A stretch of DNA of 19,086 bases, from NCBI GenBank assembly GCA_964404505.1, contig CAYOKH010000035.1:1-19086 (forward strand). Direction: 5' to 3'. Under the pieces are notes generated by a model that saw only the letters and a list, made by a program, of their open reading frames with translations, was not told the origin of the DNA and ran no database searches. The stretch is from DAOMNN01 sp964404505. Its GTDB lineage: Bacteria; Pseudomonadota; Gammaproteobacteria; Burkholderiales; Rhodocyclaceae. Shown in pieces: positions 1 through 8,324 of the stretch (the first letter of the stretch is position 1; every line of letters begins with the position of its first letter). Position numbers and translations under genes: made by a program.

Positions 1-1
1 C

Positions 2-454
2 TACTCCGAGTATGGTCAGAACATCTTCGACCGGTACGTCACCTATGCCGACTTCTGGATCCAGGACCAGGAGTTTCGTGACCCGAACACGGGCGAGATT
101 CTCGACCGCAGTGCGCTCAATGACGAACTCGAAAAGATCGAGAAGCCGGCCGGGATCAGCAACCCCAAGGACTTCCGCAACGAAGTCGTCAACTTCGTCC
201 TGCGGGCGCGCGCGAAGAATGACGGGAAGAATCCTCGCTGGACCAGCTACGAGAAACTGCGCGGAGTCATCGAGAAGAAGATGTTCTCCAATACCGAGGA
301 CCTTCTGCCGGTGATCAGCTTCAATGCAAAGGCCAGCGCGGACGAGCAAAGAAAGCATCAGGACTTCGTGGACCGCATGATCGACAAGGGCTATACGGAG
401 AAGCAGGTGCGCCTGCTGTGCGAGTGGTACCTGCGGGTGAGGAAATCATCCTGA
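2..454 (+). CDS. prkA: PrkA-family serine protein kinase, C-terminal part (5' end outside window)
   Basis: Only the last 150 codons are present, read from position 2 to a TGA at 452-454. The encoded C-terminal domain is very close to my memory of E. coli YeaG: it carries QDQEFRD, a KIEKPAGISNPKDFRNE block, NFVLRARA, TSYEKLR, KKMFSNTEDLLPVISFNAK and ends LLCEWYLRVRKSS. Full-length members are about 640 residues, so the AAA-like/kinase N-terminal part lies upstream of the window. PrkA/YeaG is a cytoplasmic serine kinase linked to nutrient stress and, in Bacillus, to sporulation; its substrates in Gram-negatives are poorly known. It is followed after 117 bp by yeaH and spoVR on the same strand, the standard trio, so an operon is likely. 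The reading frame is intact where visible. The family call is very secure; the biochemical role is taken from the family. Confidence 0.96.
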   Translation, partial: YSEYGQNIFDRYVTYADFWIQDQEFRDPNTGEILDRSALNDELEKIEKPAGISNPKDFRNEVVNFVLRARAKNDGKNPRWTSYEKLRGVIEKKMFSNTEDLLPVISFNAKASADEQRKHQDFVDRMIDKGYTEKQVRLLCEWYLRVRKSS

Positions 455-571
455 ACGCTGATCCTGCGACCGCAGCTGAAACGGGTTCCCGGTGGCACGG
501 CAACCGGATCGACCGTCCGCCCGTTGACGTGCTCGGCCAGTACCGCTGATTCTCCCGAATGGAGATCCCCG

Positions 572-1834
572 ATGGTCCGGATCATCGATCGCCGGTTCGA
601 CAGCAAGAAGAAGAGCGCGGTAAACCGCCAGCGCTTCCTGCGCCGCTTCAAGAAGCAGATCCGCCGCGCGGTCAACGACGCGATCAGGGATCGCTCGATC
701 CGGGATCTCGACAACGGCGAGCAGATCTCGATCCCTTCACGCGATCTGAGTGAGCCACATTTCCAGCACGGCAGCGGCGGCATCTGGGAGCAGGTGTTTT
801 CGGGCAACGACCAGTTCCTGAGCGGCGACGCGATCGAGCGCCCGCCGCAGGGCGCCGGCCGTGGCGGAAGCAAGGCGAGCAATGAAGGCGAAGGCGAGGA
901 CGACTTCGCGTTTCACCTGTCGCGCGAGGAATTTCTCGACATCTTCTTCGACGATCTCGAGCTGCCCGATCTCGTCCGCACCCAGCTCACGAAGATCACC
1001 GATTTCAGGATCCAGCGGGCGGGTTTCTCGTCCGACGGTTCTCCCGCCAACATCAACGTCATACGCTCGCTGCGCGGTGCGCTCGGCCGCCGACTCGCGC
1101 TCGGATCGCCCTTTCATGCGCGGTTGCGCGAGCTGGAGCTGGAACTCGAAGAAGCGATCGCCACCCTCGGCGAAGATCACGAGGACGTTCGTACCCTGCG
1201 CGACGAGATTGCAAGGATGCGCGCCAGAATCGATGCCATTCCGTTCATCGACAGCTTCGATCTGCGCTTCAACAATCGCATCCGCGTGCCCAAGCCGACG
1301 ACGCAGGCGGTCATGTTCTGCGTGATGGATGTGTCCGGCTCGATGGACGAGGAAAAGAAATCCACCGCGAAGCGCTTCTTCATGCTGCTCTATCTGTTCC
1401 TGACGCGTACTTACGAACACATCGACGTCGTATTCATCCGCCATCACACGGTCGCCAAGGAAGTCGACGAGGATGAATTCTTCCACTCGCGCGAATCCGG
1501 AGGAACAGTCGTTTCCAGTGCGCTGCACCTGATGCACGACATCCTGCGCGAGCGCTATGCGGGAGGAAACTGGAACATATACGGCGCCCAGGCTTCCGAC
1601 GGCGACAACTGGGACAACGATTCGCCGATCTGCCGGAACATCCTCGACGCGCAGATACTCCCGTACTGCCAGTACTTCGCCTATGTCGAGATCACGCCGG
1701 GCGAGCCGCAGAATCTGTGGCGTGAGTACGAGAAGCTGCTCGGATCTCATCGCAATTTTGCGATGCAGAACATCGAGGAGCCGGGGCAGATCTACCCGGT
1801 CTTTCGTGAATTGTTCAAGAAGAACCTTGCATGA
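572..1834 (+). CDS. yeaH: YeaH/DUF444 (UPF0229) family protein
   Basis: A 420-residue protein, close to the usual 420-430 of the family. I place the start at ATG 572 (MVRIIDRRFDSKKKSAVNRQ), which has GGAG at 561-564; an in-frame ATG at 524 would add 16 residues with no family resemblance. The N-terminus is very basic (about residues 7-35) and resembles YeaH. A glycine-rich linker lies near residues 95-110 and a charged, probably coiled segment near 184-220. At 251-258 the sequence VMDVSGSM gives a DxSxS pattern like the metal-binding (MIDAS) motif of von Willebrand A domains, which suggests divalent metal and partner binding; that is inference. It sits between prkA and spoVR, and its stop overlaps the spoVR start (ATGA, 1831-1834), so translation is probably coupled. 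Molecular function is unknown; a role together with PrkA in the stress response is the family expectation. Confidence 0.95.
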   Translation: MVRIIDRRFDSKKKSAVNRQRFLRRFKKQIRRAVNDAIRDRSIRDLDNGEQISIPSRDLSEPHFQHGSGGIWEQVFSGNDQFLSGDAIERPPQGAGRGGSKASNEGEGEDDFAFHLSREEFLDIFFDDLELPDLVRTQLTKITDFRIQRAGFSSDGSPANINVIRSLRGALGRRLALGSPFHARLRELELELEEAIATLGEDHEDVRTLRDEIARMRARIDAIPFIDSFDLRFNNRIRVPKPTTQAVMFCVMDVSGSMDEEKKSTAKRFFMLLYLFLTRTYEHIDVVFIRHHTVAKEVDEDEFFHSRESGGTVVSSALHLMHDILRERYAGGNWNIYGAQASDGDNWDNDSPICRNILDAQILPYCQYFAYVEITPGEPQNLWREYEKLLGSHRNFAMQNIEEPGQIYPVFRELFKKNLA

Positions 1835-3366
1835 AGCGACGATCCAGACACAAGGCCGCTCTGCCCGACAGTTCCGAGTGGACGTTCGAGGCCATAGAGC
1901 GCTATCACCACGAGATCACCCGCGTCGCGGCGGATTTCGGCCTCGATACCTACCCCGTACAGATCGAACTCATTACCGCAGAACAGATGATGGACGCATA
2001 TGCATCCGTCGGCATGCCCGTGAACTATCATCACTGGTCATTCGGAAAGCACTTCCTGGCGACGGAGAAGGGGTACAGGCGTGGCCAGATGGGCCTGGCC
2101 TATGAGATCGTGATCAACTCCAATCCCTGCATCGCCTACCTGATGGAGGAAAACACCCTGACGATGCAGGCGCTCGTCATCGCCCATGCGGCGTACGGAC
2201 ACAACAGCTTCTTCAAGGGCAACTACCTGTTCCGCACTTGGACCAACGCCGACGCGATCATCGATTACCTCATCTTCGCGCGCAACTTCATCACCCAATG
2301 CGAGGAGCGCCACGGCGAAGAAGAAGTCGAACTCCTGCTCGATTCCTGTCATGCACTGATGAACCTCGGCGTGGACCGCTACCGGAGACCGCAGAAACTG
2401 TCGCTTGCAAAGGAACAGATGCGCCAGCGCGAACGCGAGGAATACCTTCAGAGCCAGGTGAATCAGCTCTGGCGCACCCTGCCCCAGAGCGACGTACGTC
2501 AGGATCAGGCCCCGCGGCGCAACTTTCCGCCAGAGCCGGAGGAGAACCTGCTTTATTTCATAGAGAAGCACGCGCCGCTGCTCGAGCCGTGGCAGCGCGA
2601 AGTCGTGCGCATCGTGCGCAAGGTCTCGCAGTACTTCTTTCCCCAGCGCCAGACGCAGGTGATGAACGAGGGCTGGGCGACCTTCTGGCACTACACGATC
2701 CTGAACCGCCTTTATGACGAGGGTCTGCTCGCGGACAGTTTCATGCTCGAGTTCCTCCAGTCCCACACGAACGTGATCTACCAGCCCGCATACAAGGATC
2801 GCTGGTACAACGGCATCAATCCCTACGCACTCGGCTTCGCTATGTGGCAGGACATCAGGCGCATCTGCGAGCATCCGACCGATGAGGACCGCCGCTGGTT
2901 TCCGGACATCGCGGGAAGCGACTGGCGCGAAACCTTGGACTTTGCGATGCGCAGCTTCAAGGACGAGAGCTTCATAGCTCAGTACCTGTCGCCCACGGTC
3001 ATCCGCGAGTTTCGCATGTTCTCGGTTCTGGACGACGAGGATGACGACAAGCTGAGGGTTTCGGCGATCCACGACGATTCGGGGTATCGGAGGATTCGCG
3101 AGAATCTTTCCGAGCAGTACAACCTCGGCAGTCGCGAGCCCAACATTCAGGTCTGGAATGTGGATCTACGAGGCGACCGCTCCATCACCCTGCGCCATCA
3201 ACCCTACCGGCAGCGGCCGCTCGCGGATTCCGCCGACGAGGTCATGAAGCACTTCGCGCGGCTTTGGGGTTTCACCGTTCGGCTCGAGGCCGCCCGGGAG
3301 GACGGTTCGGTCGATCTTCTGCAGGAAACGCGCATCGAGAAGCGCCGCGGCAACTCCGACGCCTGA
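1831..3366 (+). CDS. spoVR: SpoVR family protein (YcgB-like)
   Basis: A 511-residue protein, the same size as E. coli YcgB (about 510). Conserved blocks seen: YHHWSFGKHF at about 66-75, AHAAYGHNSFFKGNYLF at about 118-134, and MNEGWATFWHYTILNRLYDE starting near 278. These blocks are rich in His, Glu and aromatic residues and could form a metal site; no known enzyme motif is complete, so I do not assign a reaction. In Bacillus, SpoVR affects spore cortex; in non-sporulating Proteobacteria the role is unknown but the gene almost always travels with prkA and yeaH, as here. The start ATG overlaps the yeaH stop by ATGA, pointing to translational coupling. No signal peptide or membrane segment is evident, so a cytoplasmic location is expected. 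The gene ends the trio; 87 bp follow before the next gene. Confidence 0.96.
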   Translation: MKRRSRHKAALPDSSEWTFEAIERYHHEITRVAADFGLDTYPVQIELITAEQMMDAYASVGMPVNYHHWSFGKHFLATEKGYRRGQMGLAYEIVINSNPCIAYLMEENTLTMQALVIAHAAYGHNSFFKGNYLFRTWTNADAIIDYLIFARNFITQCEERHGEEEVELLLDSCHALMNLGVDRYRRPQKLSLAKEQMRQREREEYLQSQVNQLWRTLPQSDVRQDQAPRRNFPPEPEENLLYFIEKHAPLLEPWQREVVRIVRKVSQYFFPQRQTQVMNEGWATFWHYTILNRLYDEGLLADSFMLEFLQSHTNVIYQPAYKDRWYNGINPYALGFAMWQDIRRICEHPTDEDRRWFPDIAGSDWRETLDFAMRSFKDESFIAQYLSPTVIREFRMFSVLDDEDDDKLRVSAIHDDSGYRRIRENLSEQYNLGSREPNIQVWNVDLRGDRSITLRHQPYRQRPLADSADEVMKHFARLWGFTVRLEAAREDGSVDLLQETRIEKRRGNSDA

Positions 3367-3369
3367 TCG

Positions 3370-3383
3370 GCCCGAACCCGGGC
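3370..3383 (+). terminator. Small hairpin after spoVR (weak terminator candidate)
   Basis: GCCCG (3370-3374) and CGGGC (3379-3383) form a 5-bp GC stem around an AACC loop, 3 bp after the spoVR stop. No T-run follows, so it would be at best a pause or Rho-assisted site. It could equally be chance in GC-rich DNA. Confidence 0.2.
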
Positions 3384-3453
3384 ACCTTCGGCGTCCATCA
3401 ATGGACTCGCCACCTGCTATCACGTTGTTTCGCCCGTTTGATCCGGAGTAATC

Positions 3454-4962
3454 ATGTTCGAGCCTGCTCAGCCCATTTATACGGTCACCGGAATCCGTGC
3501 CATCGAGGAAAAGGCCCTGGCGGATGCCGACCCACCGCTGATGGAGCGCGCAGGACGCGCCGCAGCCGAAGAGGCTTTTCGGCTGACCATGGATCGCAGC
3601 GGCCCGATCCTGATCGCATGCGGGCCGGGCAACAATGGCGGAGATGGCTTCGTGATGGCGCGACGCCTGCTGCAGGCGAGGCGGTCCGTCGTTGTCGCCT
3701 TCGCGGGTGACGAGAACAGGCTCCCGGCGGAAGCGCACGCCGCGTTCAAGGCCTGGCGTGACGCAGGCGGCGAGATCACGCGCGAGTTTCCCGCAACGCC
3801 CGATGGCGGTTGGGCACTGGTCGCGGATGCCCTCTTCGGCATCGGCCTGCAACGACCGGTCACCGGTTCCTACGCCGAATGGATCGCCTCGCTGAACGCA
3901 CAGCCGGCACCGCGAATGGCGATCGACATCCCCAGCGGCCTGGATGCCGATACGGGCTGCATTCTCGGCACTGCATTCCGGGCAACGCATACACTGACGT
4001 TCATCGGACTCAAACCCGGACTTCTGACCCTCGACGGGCCCGATCATGCCGGCGTGGTGACGGTGCGTCATCTCGACATCGCGACCAATGGCCAGAGGGC
4101 CGCCGATGGTCACCGCATCCAGCCCGACCTGTTCCGTAGCCAACTCAAGGCCCGCCTCTTCAACACCCACAAAGGCAGCTACGGCGGCGTCGGCATCCTC
4201 GGTGGCGCACCGGGCATGACCGGAGCGGCGATCCTGGCCGGCCGCGCGGCGCTCAAGCTCGGTGCCGGCAAGTTGTTCGTCGGCCTCATCGATGAAGGCG
4301 TACCTGCCCTGGATCCGGTGCAGCCCGAACTGATGCTCAAGCAGGCCCGCACCATACCCGCAATGGCCACGGTGCTCGCGGTGGGTCCCGGACTGGGCTG
4401 CAGCAGCGACGCCACGGCACTCTTCGAACTGGCGATCCTGGCCGATCTACCGCTGATCCTCGACGCGGACGCGCTCAATCTTCTCGCGGGCAGTGCGCAT
4501 TACCGACAAATCCTGTACGCACGCGAGCAGGCGACGCTTCTCACGCCCCATCCGGCCGAAGCCGGACGACTGCTCGGCATGGACACCGCCGGGGTCCAGA
4601 ACGACCGTGTGGCAGCCGCGAAAGCTCTCGCCGCCCGCTATAATGCTCTCGTCGTGCTGAAAGGCTGCGGCAGCGTGCTCGCGACCCCGGACGGCAGGTG
4701 GTTCATCAACGGCACCGGACATCCGGGCATGGCCACCGCAGGCATGGGCGACGTTCTCACGGGACTGATCGCGAGCCTGCTCGCCCAAGGCTGGGCAGCC
4801 GAGCCGGCGCTGATCGCCGCGGTGCATCTGCATGGTGCGGCGGCCGACCGCCTCGCCCGCGAGGGCATCGGTCCGATCGGACTGACCGCGGGTGAGGTCA
4901 TAGACGCCGCGCGCGGCGTCTTCAATGGCTGGATGATCGAGGCGAATCACGACTGTCGGTGA
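3454..4962 (+). CDS. nnrDE: Bifunctional NAD(P)H-hydrate epimerase / ADP-dependent NAD(P)H-hydrate dehydratase
   Basis: A 502-residue fusion protein of the YjeF type that repairs NADHX and NADPHX, the hydrated damaged forms of NAD(P)H. The N-terminal half (about 10-215) is the epimerase: GPGNNGGDGF at 57-66 and IDIPSGLDADTG at 157-168 are its signature blocks. The C-terminal half (about 230-500) is the ribokinase-like dehydratase: KGSYGGVGILGG near 240-251, TPHPAEAGRL at 364-373 and GHPGMATAGMGDVLTG at 422-437, the last being the nucleotide-binding/catalytic loop with its Asp. The ATG start at 3454 has GGAG at 3445-3448. The ADP-dependent reaction is the family norm for bacteria. The enzyme is cytoplasmic. 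The next gene starts 16 bp after the stop, so the two are probably co-transcribed, and the NAD synthesis gene nadC lies two genes downstream. Confidence 0.97.
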   Translation: MFEPAQPIYTVTGIRAIEEKALADADPPLMERAGRAAAEEAFRLTMDRSGPILIACGPGNNGGDGFVMARRLLQARRSVVVAFAGDENRLPAEAHAAFKAWRDAGGEITREFPATPDGGWALVADALFGIGLQRPVTGSYAEWIASLNAQPAPRMAIDIPSGLDADTGCILGTAFRATHTLTFIGLKPGLLTLDGPDHAGVVTVRHLDIATNGQRAADGHRIQPDLFRSQLKARLFNTHKGSYGGVGILGGAPGMTGAAILAGRAALKLGAGKLFVGLIDEGVPALDPVQPELMLKQARTIPAMATVLAVGPGLGCSSDATALFELAILADLPLILDADALNLLAGSAHYRQILYAREQATLLTPHPAEAGRLLGMDTAGVQNDRVAAAKALAARYNALVVLKGCGSVLATPDGRWFINGTGHPGMATAGMGDVLTGLIASLLAQGWAAEPALIAAVHLHGAAADRLAREGIGPIGLTAGEVIDAARGVFNGWMIEANHDCR

Positions 4963-4978
4963 TTGTCCGCCCCATCTC

Positions 4979-5872
4979 ATGCCCGAAACCTCACCACGCC
5001 TTGCCCGCAGCGTCGTCATGCTGCTCGGCGCCCTCTTTCTGTTCGTGCTGCTCGACAGCACGGCGAAGCACCTTGGCACCAGATACCCCGTCCCGATGCT
5101 GGTATGGTCGCGATACATCGTGCATTTCCTGTTGATGGTGATCTTCCTCGCGCCCTCGATGCGGCTGCGCCTGGTCACCACCACCCGCCCGGCACGCCAG
5201 ATCGTGCGCGCGGTGTGTCTGCTGTTCACGACCTTCTTCGCGATGGCCGCATTCGCCCGCATGCCCCTGGCCGAAACGACTGCAATCGTCTTCGCCGCCC
5301 CGCTGCTGGTGACACTGCTCGCGCGTCCCGTCCTGGGCGAGCAGATCGGAGCGCTGCGCTGGGCTGCCGTGATCATCGGCTTTGCCGGCGTCCTGCTCAT
5401 TGCCCGCCCGGGCAGCGGCCTGGTCACCGACGGGATCCTGCTCGCGCTTGCGGCGGCGGTCTGTTATGCGCTGTACCAGATCCTGACCCGCCAGCTCTCG
5501 AGCACCGAGACCTCGGTCACGATGCTCTTCTACACGGCCCTGATCGGAACAATCGCAATGTCCCTGGCATTGCCCTGGATCTGGACGGAGCAGACACCGG
5601 GCCTGCTCGACGCGCTCATGATCGCCTCCCTCGGCATGTATGGCGGGATCGGGCACTTTCTGCTGATCAAGGCCTTCCGCGACGCACCGGCATCCGTCCT
5701 GTCGCCCATCCTGTACGTCCAGTTGATCTGGGCGACCGTGATGGGATGGATCGTTTTCGGCGACATTCCGGACGGCATCGCGCTCATGGGCATCCTGACC
5801 ATCGCCGGTGCCGGCGCCGTCATTGCGATCGACAGCAGGCGCAAACCGGTTGTCGGACGGCACAAGGCCTGA
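4979..5872 (+). CDS. DMT superfamily (EamA) transporter
   Basis: A 297-residue inner-membrane protein with about ten hydrophobic helices arranged as two EamA repeats, the usual size and design for drug/metabolite transporters. The first helix is near residues 12-28 (VVMLLGALFLFVLLDSTAKH) and the first repeat includes the AFARMPLAETTAIVFAAPLL segment typical of the family; the second repeat begins near 150. The C-terminus is short, positively charged and cytoplasmic in style (DSRRKPVVGRHKA). ATG 4979 follows the previous stop by 16 bp but has no strong ribosome binding site, so translation may lean on the upstream gene. Substrate is not deducible from sequence. Its position between an NAD(P)HX repair gene and nadC might hint at a pyridine- or amino-acid-related metabolite, but EamA genes are found in many contexts and this is only a hint. 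Confidence 0.93.
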   Translation: MPETSPRLARSVVMLLGALFLFVLLDSTAKHLGTRYPVPMLVWSRYIVHFLLMVIFLAPSMRLRLVTTTRPARQIVRAVCLLFTTFFAMAAFARMPLAETTAIVFAAPLLVTLLARPVLGEQIGALRWAAVIIGFAGVLLIARPGSGLVTDGILLALAAAVCYALYQILTRQLSSTETSVTMLFYTALIGTIAMSLALPWIWTEQTPGLLDALMIASLGMYGGIGHFLLIKAFRDAPASVLSPILYVQLIWATVMGWIVFGDIPDGIALMGILTIAGAGAVIAIDSRRKPVVGRHKA

Positions 5873-5876
5873 GCGC

Positions 5877-5913
5877 GGCCGCCGGAACATTCGGTCAAGG
5901 TGCTCGGGCGGCC
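5877..5913 (+). terminator. GC-rich inverted repeat between the transporter gene and nadC
   Basis: GGCCGCC (5877-5883) is matched by GGCGGCC (5907-5913), a perfect 7-bp stem with a 23-nt loop, starting 5 bp after the transporter stop. There is no T-run, so intrinsic termination is doubtful. It lies immediately upstream of a possible nadC -10 box and could also be a regulator site. Confidence 0.25.
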
Positions 5914-5922
5914 TGCTAGAAT
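5893..5922 (+). promoter_or_regulatory. Possible sigma70 promoter for nadC
   Basis: TAGAAT (5917-5922) matches the -10 consensus at five of six positions and lies 28 bp before the nadC ATG. The best -35 at the right distance is poor (GGTCAA, 5893-5898, 18-bp spacer). It overlaps the inverted repeat at 5877-5913. Confidence 0.3.
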
Positions 5923-5950
5923 CCGCTTTTGCCCGGAAATTTCCTTGGTC

Positions 5951-6799
5951 ATGTTGCTCTCCGAACAACTCCGCATTGAAATCCAGCGCAACGTCGCAGC
6001 ATCGCTCGCCGAGGATGTCGGAACCGGCGACCTGACCGCACAACTCATACCCGCAGCGACCGATGCGCGGGGGCGCGTGGTGACCCGCGAAGCCGCGATC
6101 GTCTGCGGAACCGCCTGGTTCGACGCGACCTTTGCCGCACTCGACCCCACTGCGACCGTGCTCTGGCACGTCTCCGACGGCGACGCGGTCGATTCCGGGC
6201 AGACGCTCTGCGATGTGGTCGCGGGCGCGCGCGAGCTGCTCACTGCGGAGCGTACGGCATTGAATTTCCTGCAGCTTCTCTGTGCGACTGCCACGACAAC
6301 CCGACGCTTCGTCGACGCGGTTGCGGGTACCGGAGCGCAGATCGTCGACACGCGCAAGACGTTGCCGGGACTGCGCCTGGCGCAGAAGTACGCAGTCGCG
6401 ACGGGCGGCGGCGTGAATCACCGCATCGGGCTTTACGACGGCATCCTGATCAAGGAGAACCACATCATTGCCGCAGGGGGGATCGCAAAGGCCCTCGCAC
6501 AGGCACGGCAAGTGGCACCCTCCAACGTATTCATCGAGGTCGAGGTCGAACGGATCGATCAACTCACCGAGGCGCTCGACGCAGGTGCAACGATGATTCT
6601 GCTCGACAACATGGAACCGGACACGATGCGCGAAGCCGTACAGATCACTGCCGGGCGTGCCAAGCTGGAGGCTTCCGGCGGAGTCGGCCTGGAGCGAGTG
6701 CGTGCCATTGCCGAGACCGGTGTAGACCGCATCTCCATCGGCAGCCTGACCAAGGACGTGCGCGCACTCGACCTGTCACTTCGCCACGTCGAAGAATGA
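5951..6799 (+). CDS. nadC: Quinolinate phosphoribosyltransferase (carboxylating)
   Basis: A 282-residue enzyme, standard length, converting quinolinate plus PRPP to nicotinate mononucleotide, CO2 and PPi in de novo NAD synthesis. Family blocks seen: EDVGTGDLTA at 21-30, ER at 100-101 before the TALNFLQ helix, DTRKTLPGLRLAQKYAV at 133-149, GGGVNHRIGLYDGILIKENH at 152-171, and EASGGVGLERVRAIAETGVD followed by SIGSLTK near the C-terminus. The basic residues expected to hold the phosphates and the quinolinate carboxylates (R135, K136, R158, K168 region) are all present. I chose ATG 5951; an earlier in-frame start at 5900 adds 17 residues (MLGRPARIRFCPEISLV) that do not look like the family and would include the putative promoter. 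The gene converges with thrC, with 48 bp between the stops. Confidence 0.97.
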   Translation: MLLSEQLRIEIQRNVAASLAEDVGTGDLTAQLIPAATDARGRVVTREAAIVCGTAWFDATFAALDPTATVLWHVSDGDAVDSGQTLCDVVAGARELLTAERTALNFLQLLCATATTTRRFVDAVAGTGAQIVDTRKTLPGLRLAQKYAVATGGGVNHRIGLYDGILIKENHIIAAGGIAKALAQARQVAPSNVFIEVEVERIDQLTEALDAGATMILLDNMEPDTMREAVQITAGRAKLEASGGVGLERVRAIAETGVDRISIGSLTKDVRALDLSLRHVEE

Positions 6800-6803
6800 A
6801 CGC

Positions 6804-6825
6804 CTCGCCGTGAGATTCTGGCGAG
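6804..6825. terminator. Hairpin between the converging nadC and thrC ends
   Basis: CTCGCC (6804-6809) pairs with GGCGAG (6820-6825) around a 10-nt loop, in the 48-bp gap between two convergent stop codons. A hairpin here could serve both strands. Neither side has a T-run, so it is a weak candidate. Confidence 0.3.
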
Positions 6826-6847
6826 CCGGCAATGCGCCCGCCCCTTC

Positions 6848-8284
6848 TCAGCCGTCGGTGTGGGCCGCAATGAAGCGCTTGACGGCCTCCACATCCGGTG
6901 CCATGACTTCGACCCGCTGAGGCAGCGCCTCGATTCCGGCCAGGGCCCCCGGTCGTTCAGGCTCGCGCCCGAGCGCCTCCCGGATGGTTTCGGCGAATTT
7001 CACCGGCTGCGCCGTTTCCAGCACCACCACGGGCATCTCGCCGGTATTTCGTTCCAGCGCCACCTTGACGCCATCTGCCGTATGGGTGTCGATCATGACC
7101 CCGTGGTCCGCCCACACCTTGCGAATTGTCGCGAGCCGGTCAGCATGCGTGCTGCTGCCCGAAACGAACCCGAACTGCGGCAGACGCGCGAGATACGGCG
7201 TGCCGGTGAGATCGAACGCGCCGCCGGCATCAACCTCCTTCCACAGGGCTGCGACCACTTCTGCATCACGTCCCACCACGTCGAACACGAAACGTTCGAA
7301 GTTCGACGCCCTCGAGATGTCCATTGACGGGCTCGAGGTCACGTGGGTCTCGGATGCACGGCGCGGCCGGTACACGCCTGTACGGAAGAATTCATCCAGC
7401 ACGTCGTTTTCGTTCGTTGCAAGAATCAGCCTGCCGATCGGCAAGCCCATCTGGCGTGCAATGTGGCCGGCACAGATGTTGCCGAAATTGCCCGAAGGCA
7501 CGCAGAAGGCAAGCTGCTCGTCGTTCGAACCGGTCGCGGCGAAATAGCCCTTGAAGTAATACACGATCTGGGCCGCAACCCGTGCCCAGTTGATCGAATT
7601 GACCGCACCGATGCGATACCTTGCCTTGAAGGCGGCGTCGTTCGACACCGCCTTCACGATGTCCTGGGCATCGTCGAACATGCCGGTGACAGCGATGTTG
7701 TAGATATTGTCGTCCTGCAACGAATACATCTGCGCACGCTGGAACGCACTCATGCGACCGTGCGGCGAGAGCATGAACACCCGCACGCCGTGCTTGCCGC
7801 GCATCGCATACTCCGCTGCCGAGCCGGTGTCACCCGAGGTCGCGCCGAGAATGTTGATCTTCTGCCCACGCTTGTCCAGAACATACTCGAAAAGGTTGCC
7901 GAGCAACTGCATCGCCATGTCCTTGAACGCGAGCGTGGGTCCGTTGGACAACGCCAGCAGACCCAGCTTTCCTGCCTCGAGCCAGCGTACCGGCGTGATG
8001 TCGGCCGGATCCTCACCCGCTCGCACAAAACGATAGATCTCTGCGGTGTACGTCTTGTCGCAGATCGCCCTGAGGTCGATCGCGGGTATGTCGGCGATGA
8101 ACTTAGAGAGGATCGCGCATGCAAGCTCCGCATACGACAGCGTGCGCCACTCGGCCAGTTCGACCGGGGACACCTGCGGATACGATTCGGGAAGGTACAG
8201 ACCACCGTCCGGCGCCAGCCCGCCCATGAGGATGTCGCAGAACTCGGCTTGGGCGGGCTGGCCGCGGGTGGACAGATACTTCAC
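6848..8284 (-). CDS. thrC: Threonine synthase
   Basis: A 478-residue PLP enzyme converting O-phospho-L-homoserine to threonine plus phosphate, the last step of threonine synthesis. The N-terminus KYLSTRG...ILMGGLAPDGGLYLPE (to about residue 34) is typical of long-form (beta/gamma) ThrC. The PLP lysine is K121 in NGPTLAFKDMAMQLLG, and the phosphate-binding loop is LGATSGDTGSAA at 146-157. I choose GTG 8284 as start: GAGGA lies at 8291-8295 with a 6-nt spacer, and residues begin exactly where the family does; the longer in-frame reading from 8422 runs into unrelated sequence and overlaps the neighbouring gene. A convincing promoter sits 41-69 bp upstream (8325-8353). In many betaproteobacteria thrC follows hom directly; here hom is about 4.8 kb away, so thrC is a separate transcription unit or is read from the upstream lipoprotein gene. 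Confidence 0.97.
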   Translation of the reverse strand: MKYLSTRGQPAQAEFCDILMGGLAPDGGLYLPESYPQVSPVELAEWRTLSYAELACAILSKFIADIPAIDLRAICDKTYTAEIYRFVRAGEDPADITPVRWLEAGKLGLLALSNGPTLAFKDMAMQLLGNLFEYVLDKRGQKINILGATSGDTGSAAEYAMRGKHGVRVFMLSPHGRMSAFQRAQMYSLQDDNIYNIAVTGMFDDAQDIVKAVSNDAAFKARYRIGAVNSINWARVAAQIVYYFKGYFAATGSNDEQLAFCVPSGNFGNICAGHIARQMGLPIGRLILATNENDVLDEFFRTGVYRPRRASETHVTSSPSMDISRASNFERFVFDVVGRDAEVVAALWKEVDAGGAFDLTGTPYLARLPQFGFVSGSSTHADRLATIRKVWADHGVMIDTHTADGVKVALERNTGEMPVVVLETAQPVKFAETIREALGREPERPGALAGIEALPQRVEVMAPDVEAVKRFIAAHTDG

Positions 8285-8324
8285 GGGATATCCTCGAACG
8301 CTGGAGTCTTGGCGAATGGCCGGG

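Noticed and set aside
524..553. TTGACG (524-529) and GATTCT (548-553) as a promoter between prkA and yeaH
   Set aside because: The -10 is poor (three of six), the RNA start would be only about 12 nt from ATG 572, and the trio is normally one operon.
737..1750. A 337-residue minus-strand frame inside yeaH
   Set aside because: Antisense shadow of a conserved DUF444 gene.
4991..6562. A 523-residue open frame on the minus strand across the transporter and nadC genes
   Set aside because: It is antisense to two well-supported genes, has low-complexity Arg/Gly/Asp/His-rich composition and no recognisable domain; typical of GC-rich shadow frames.
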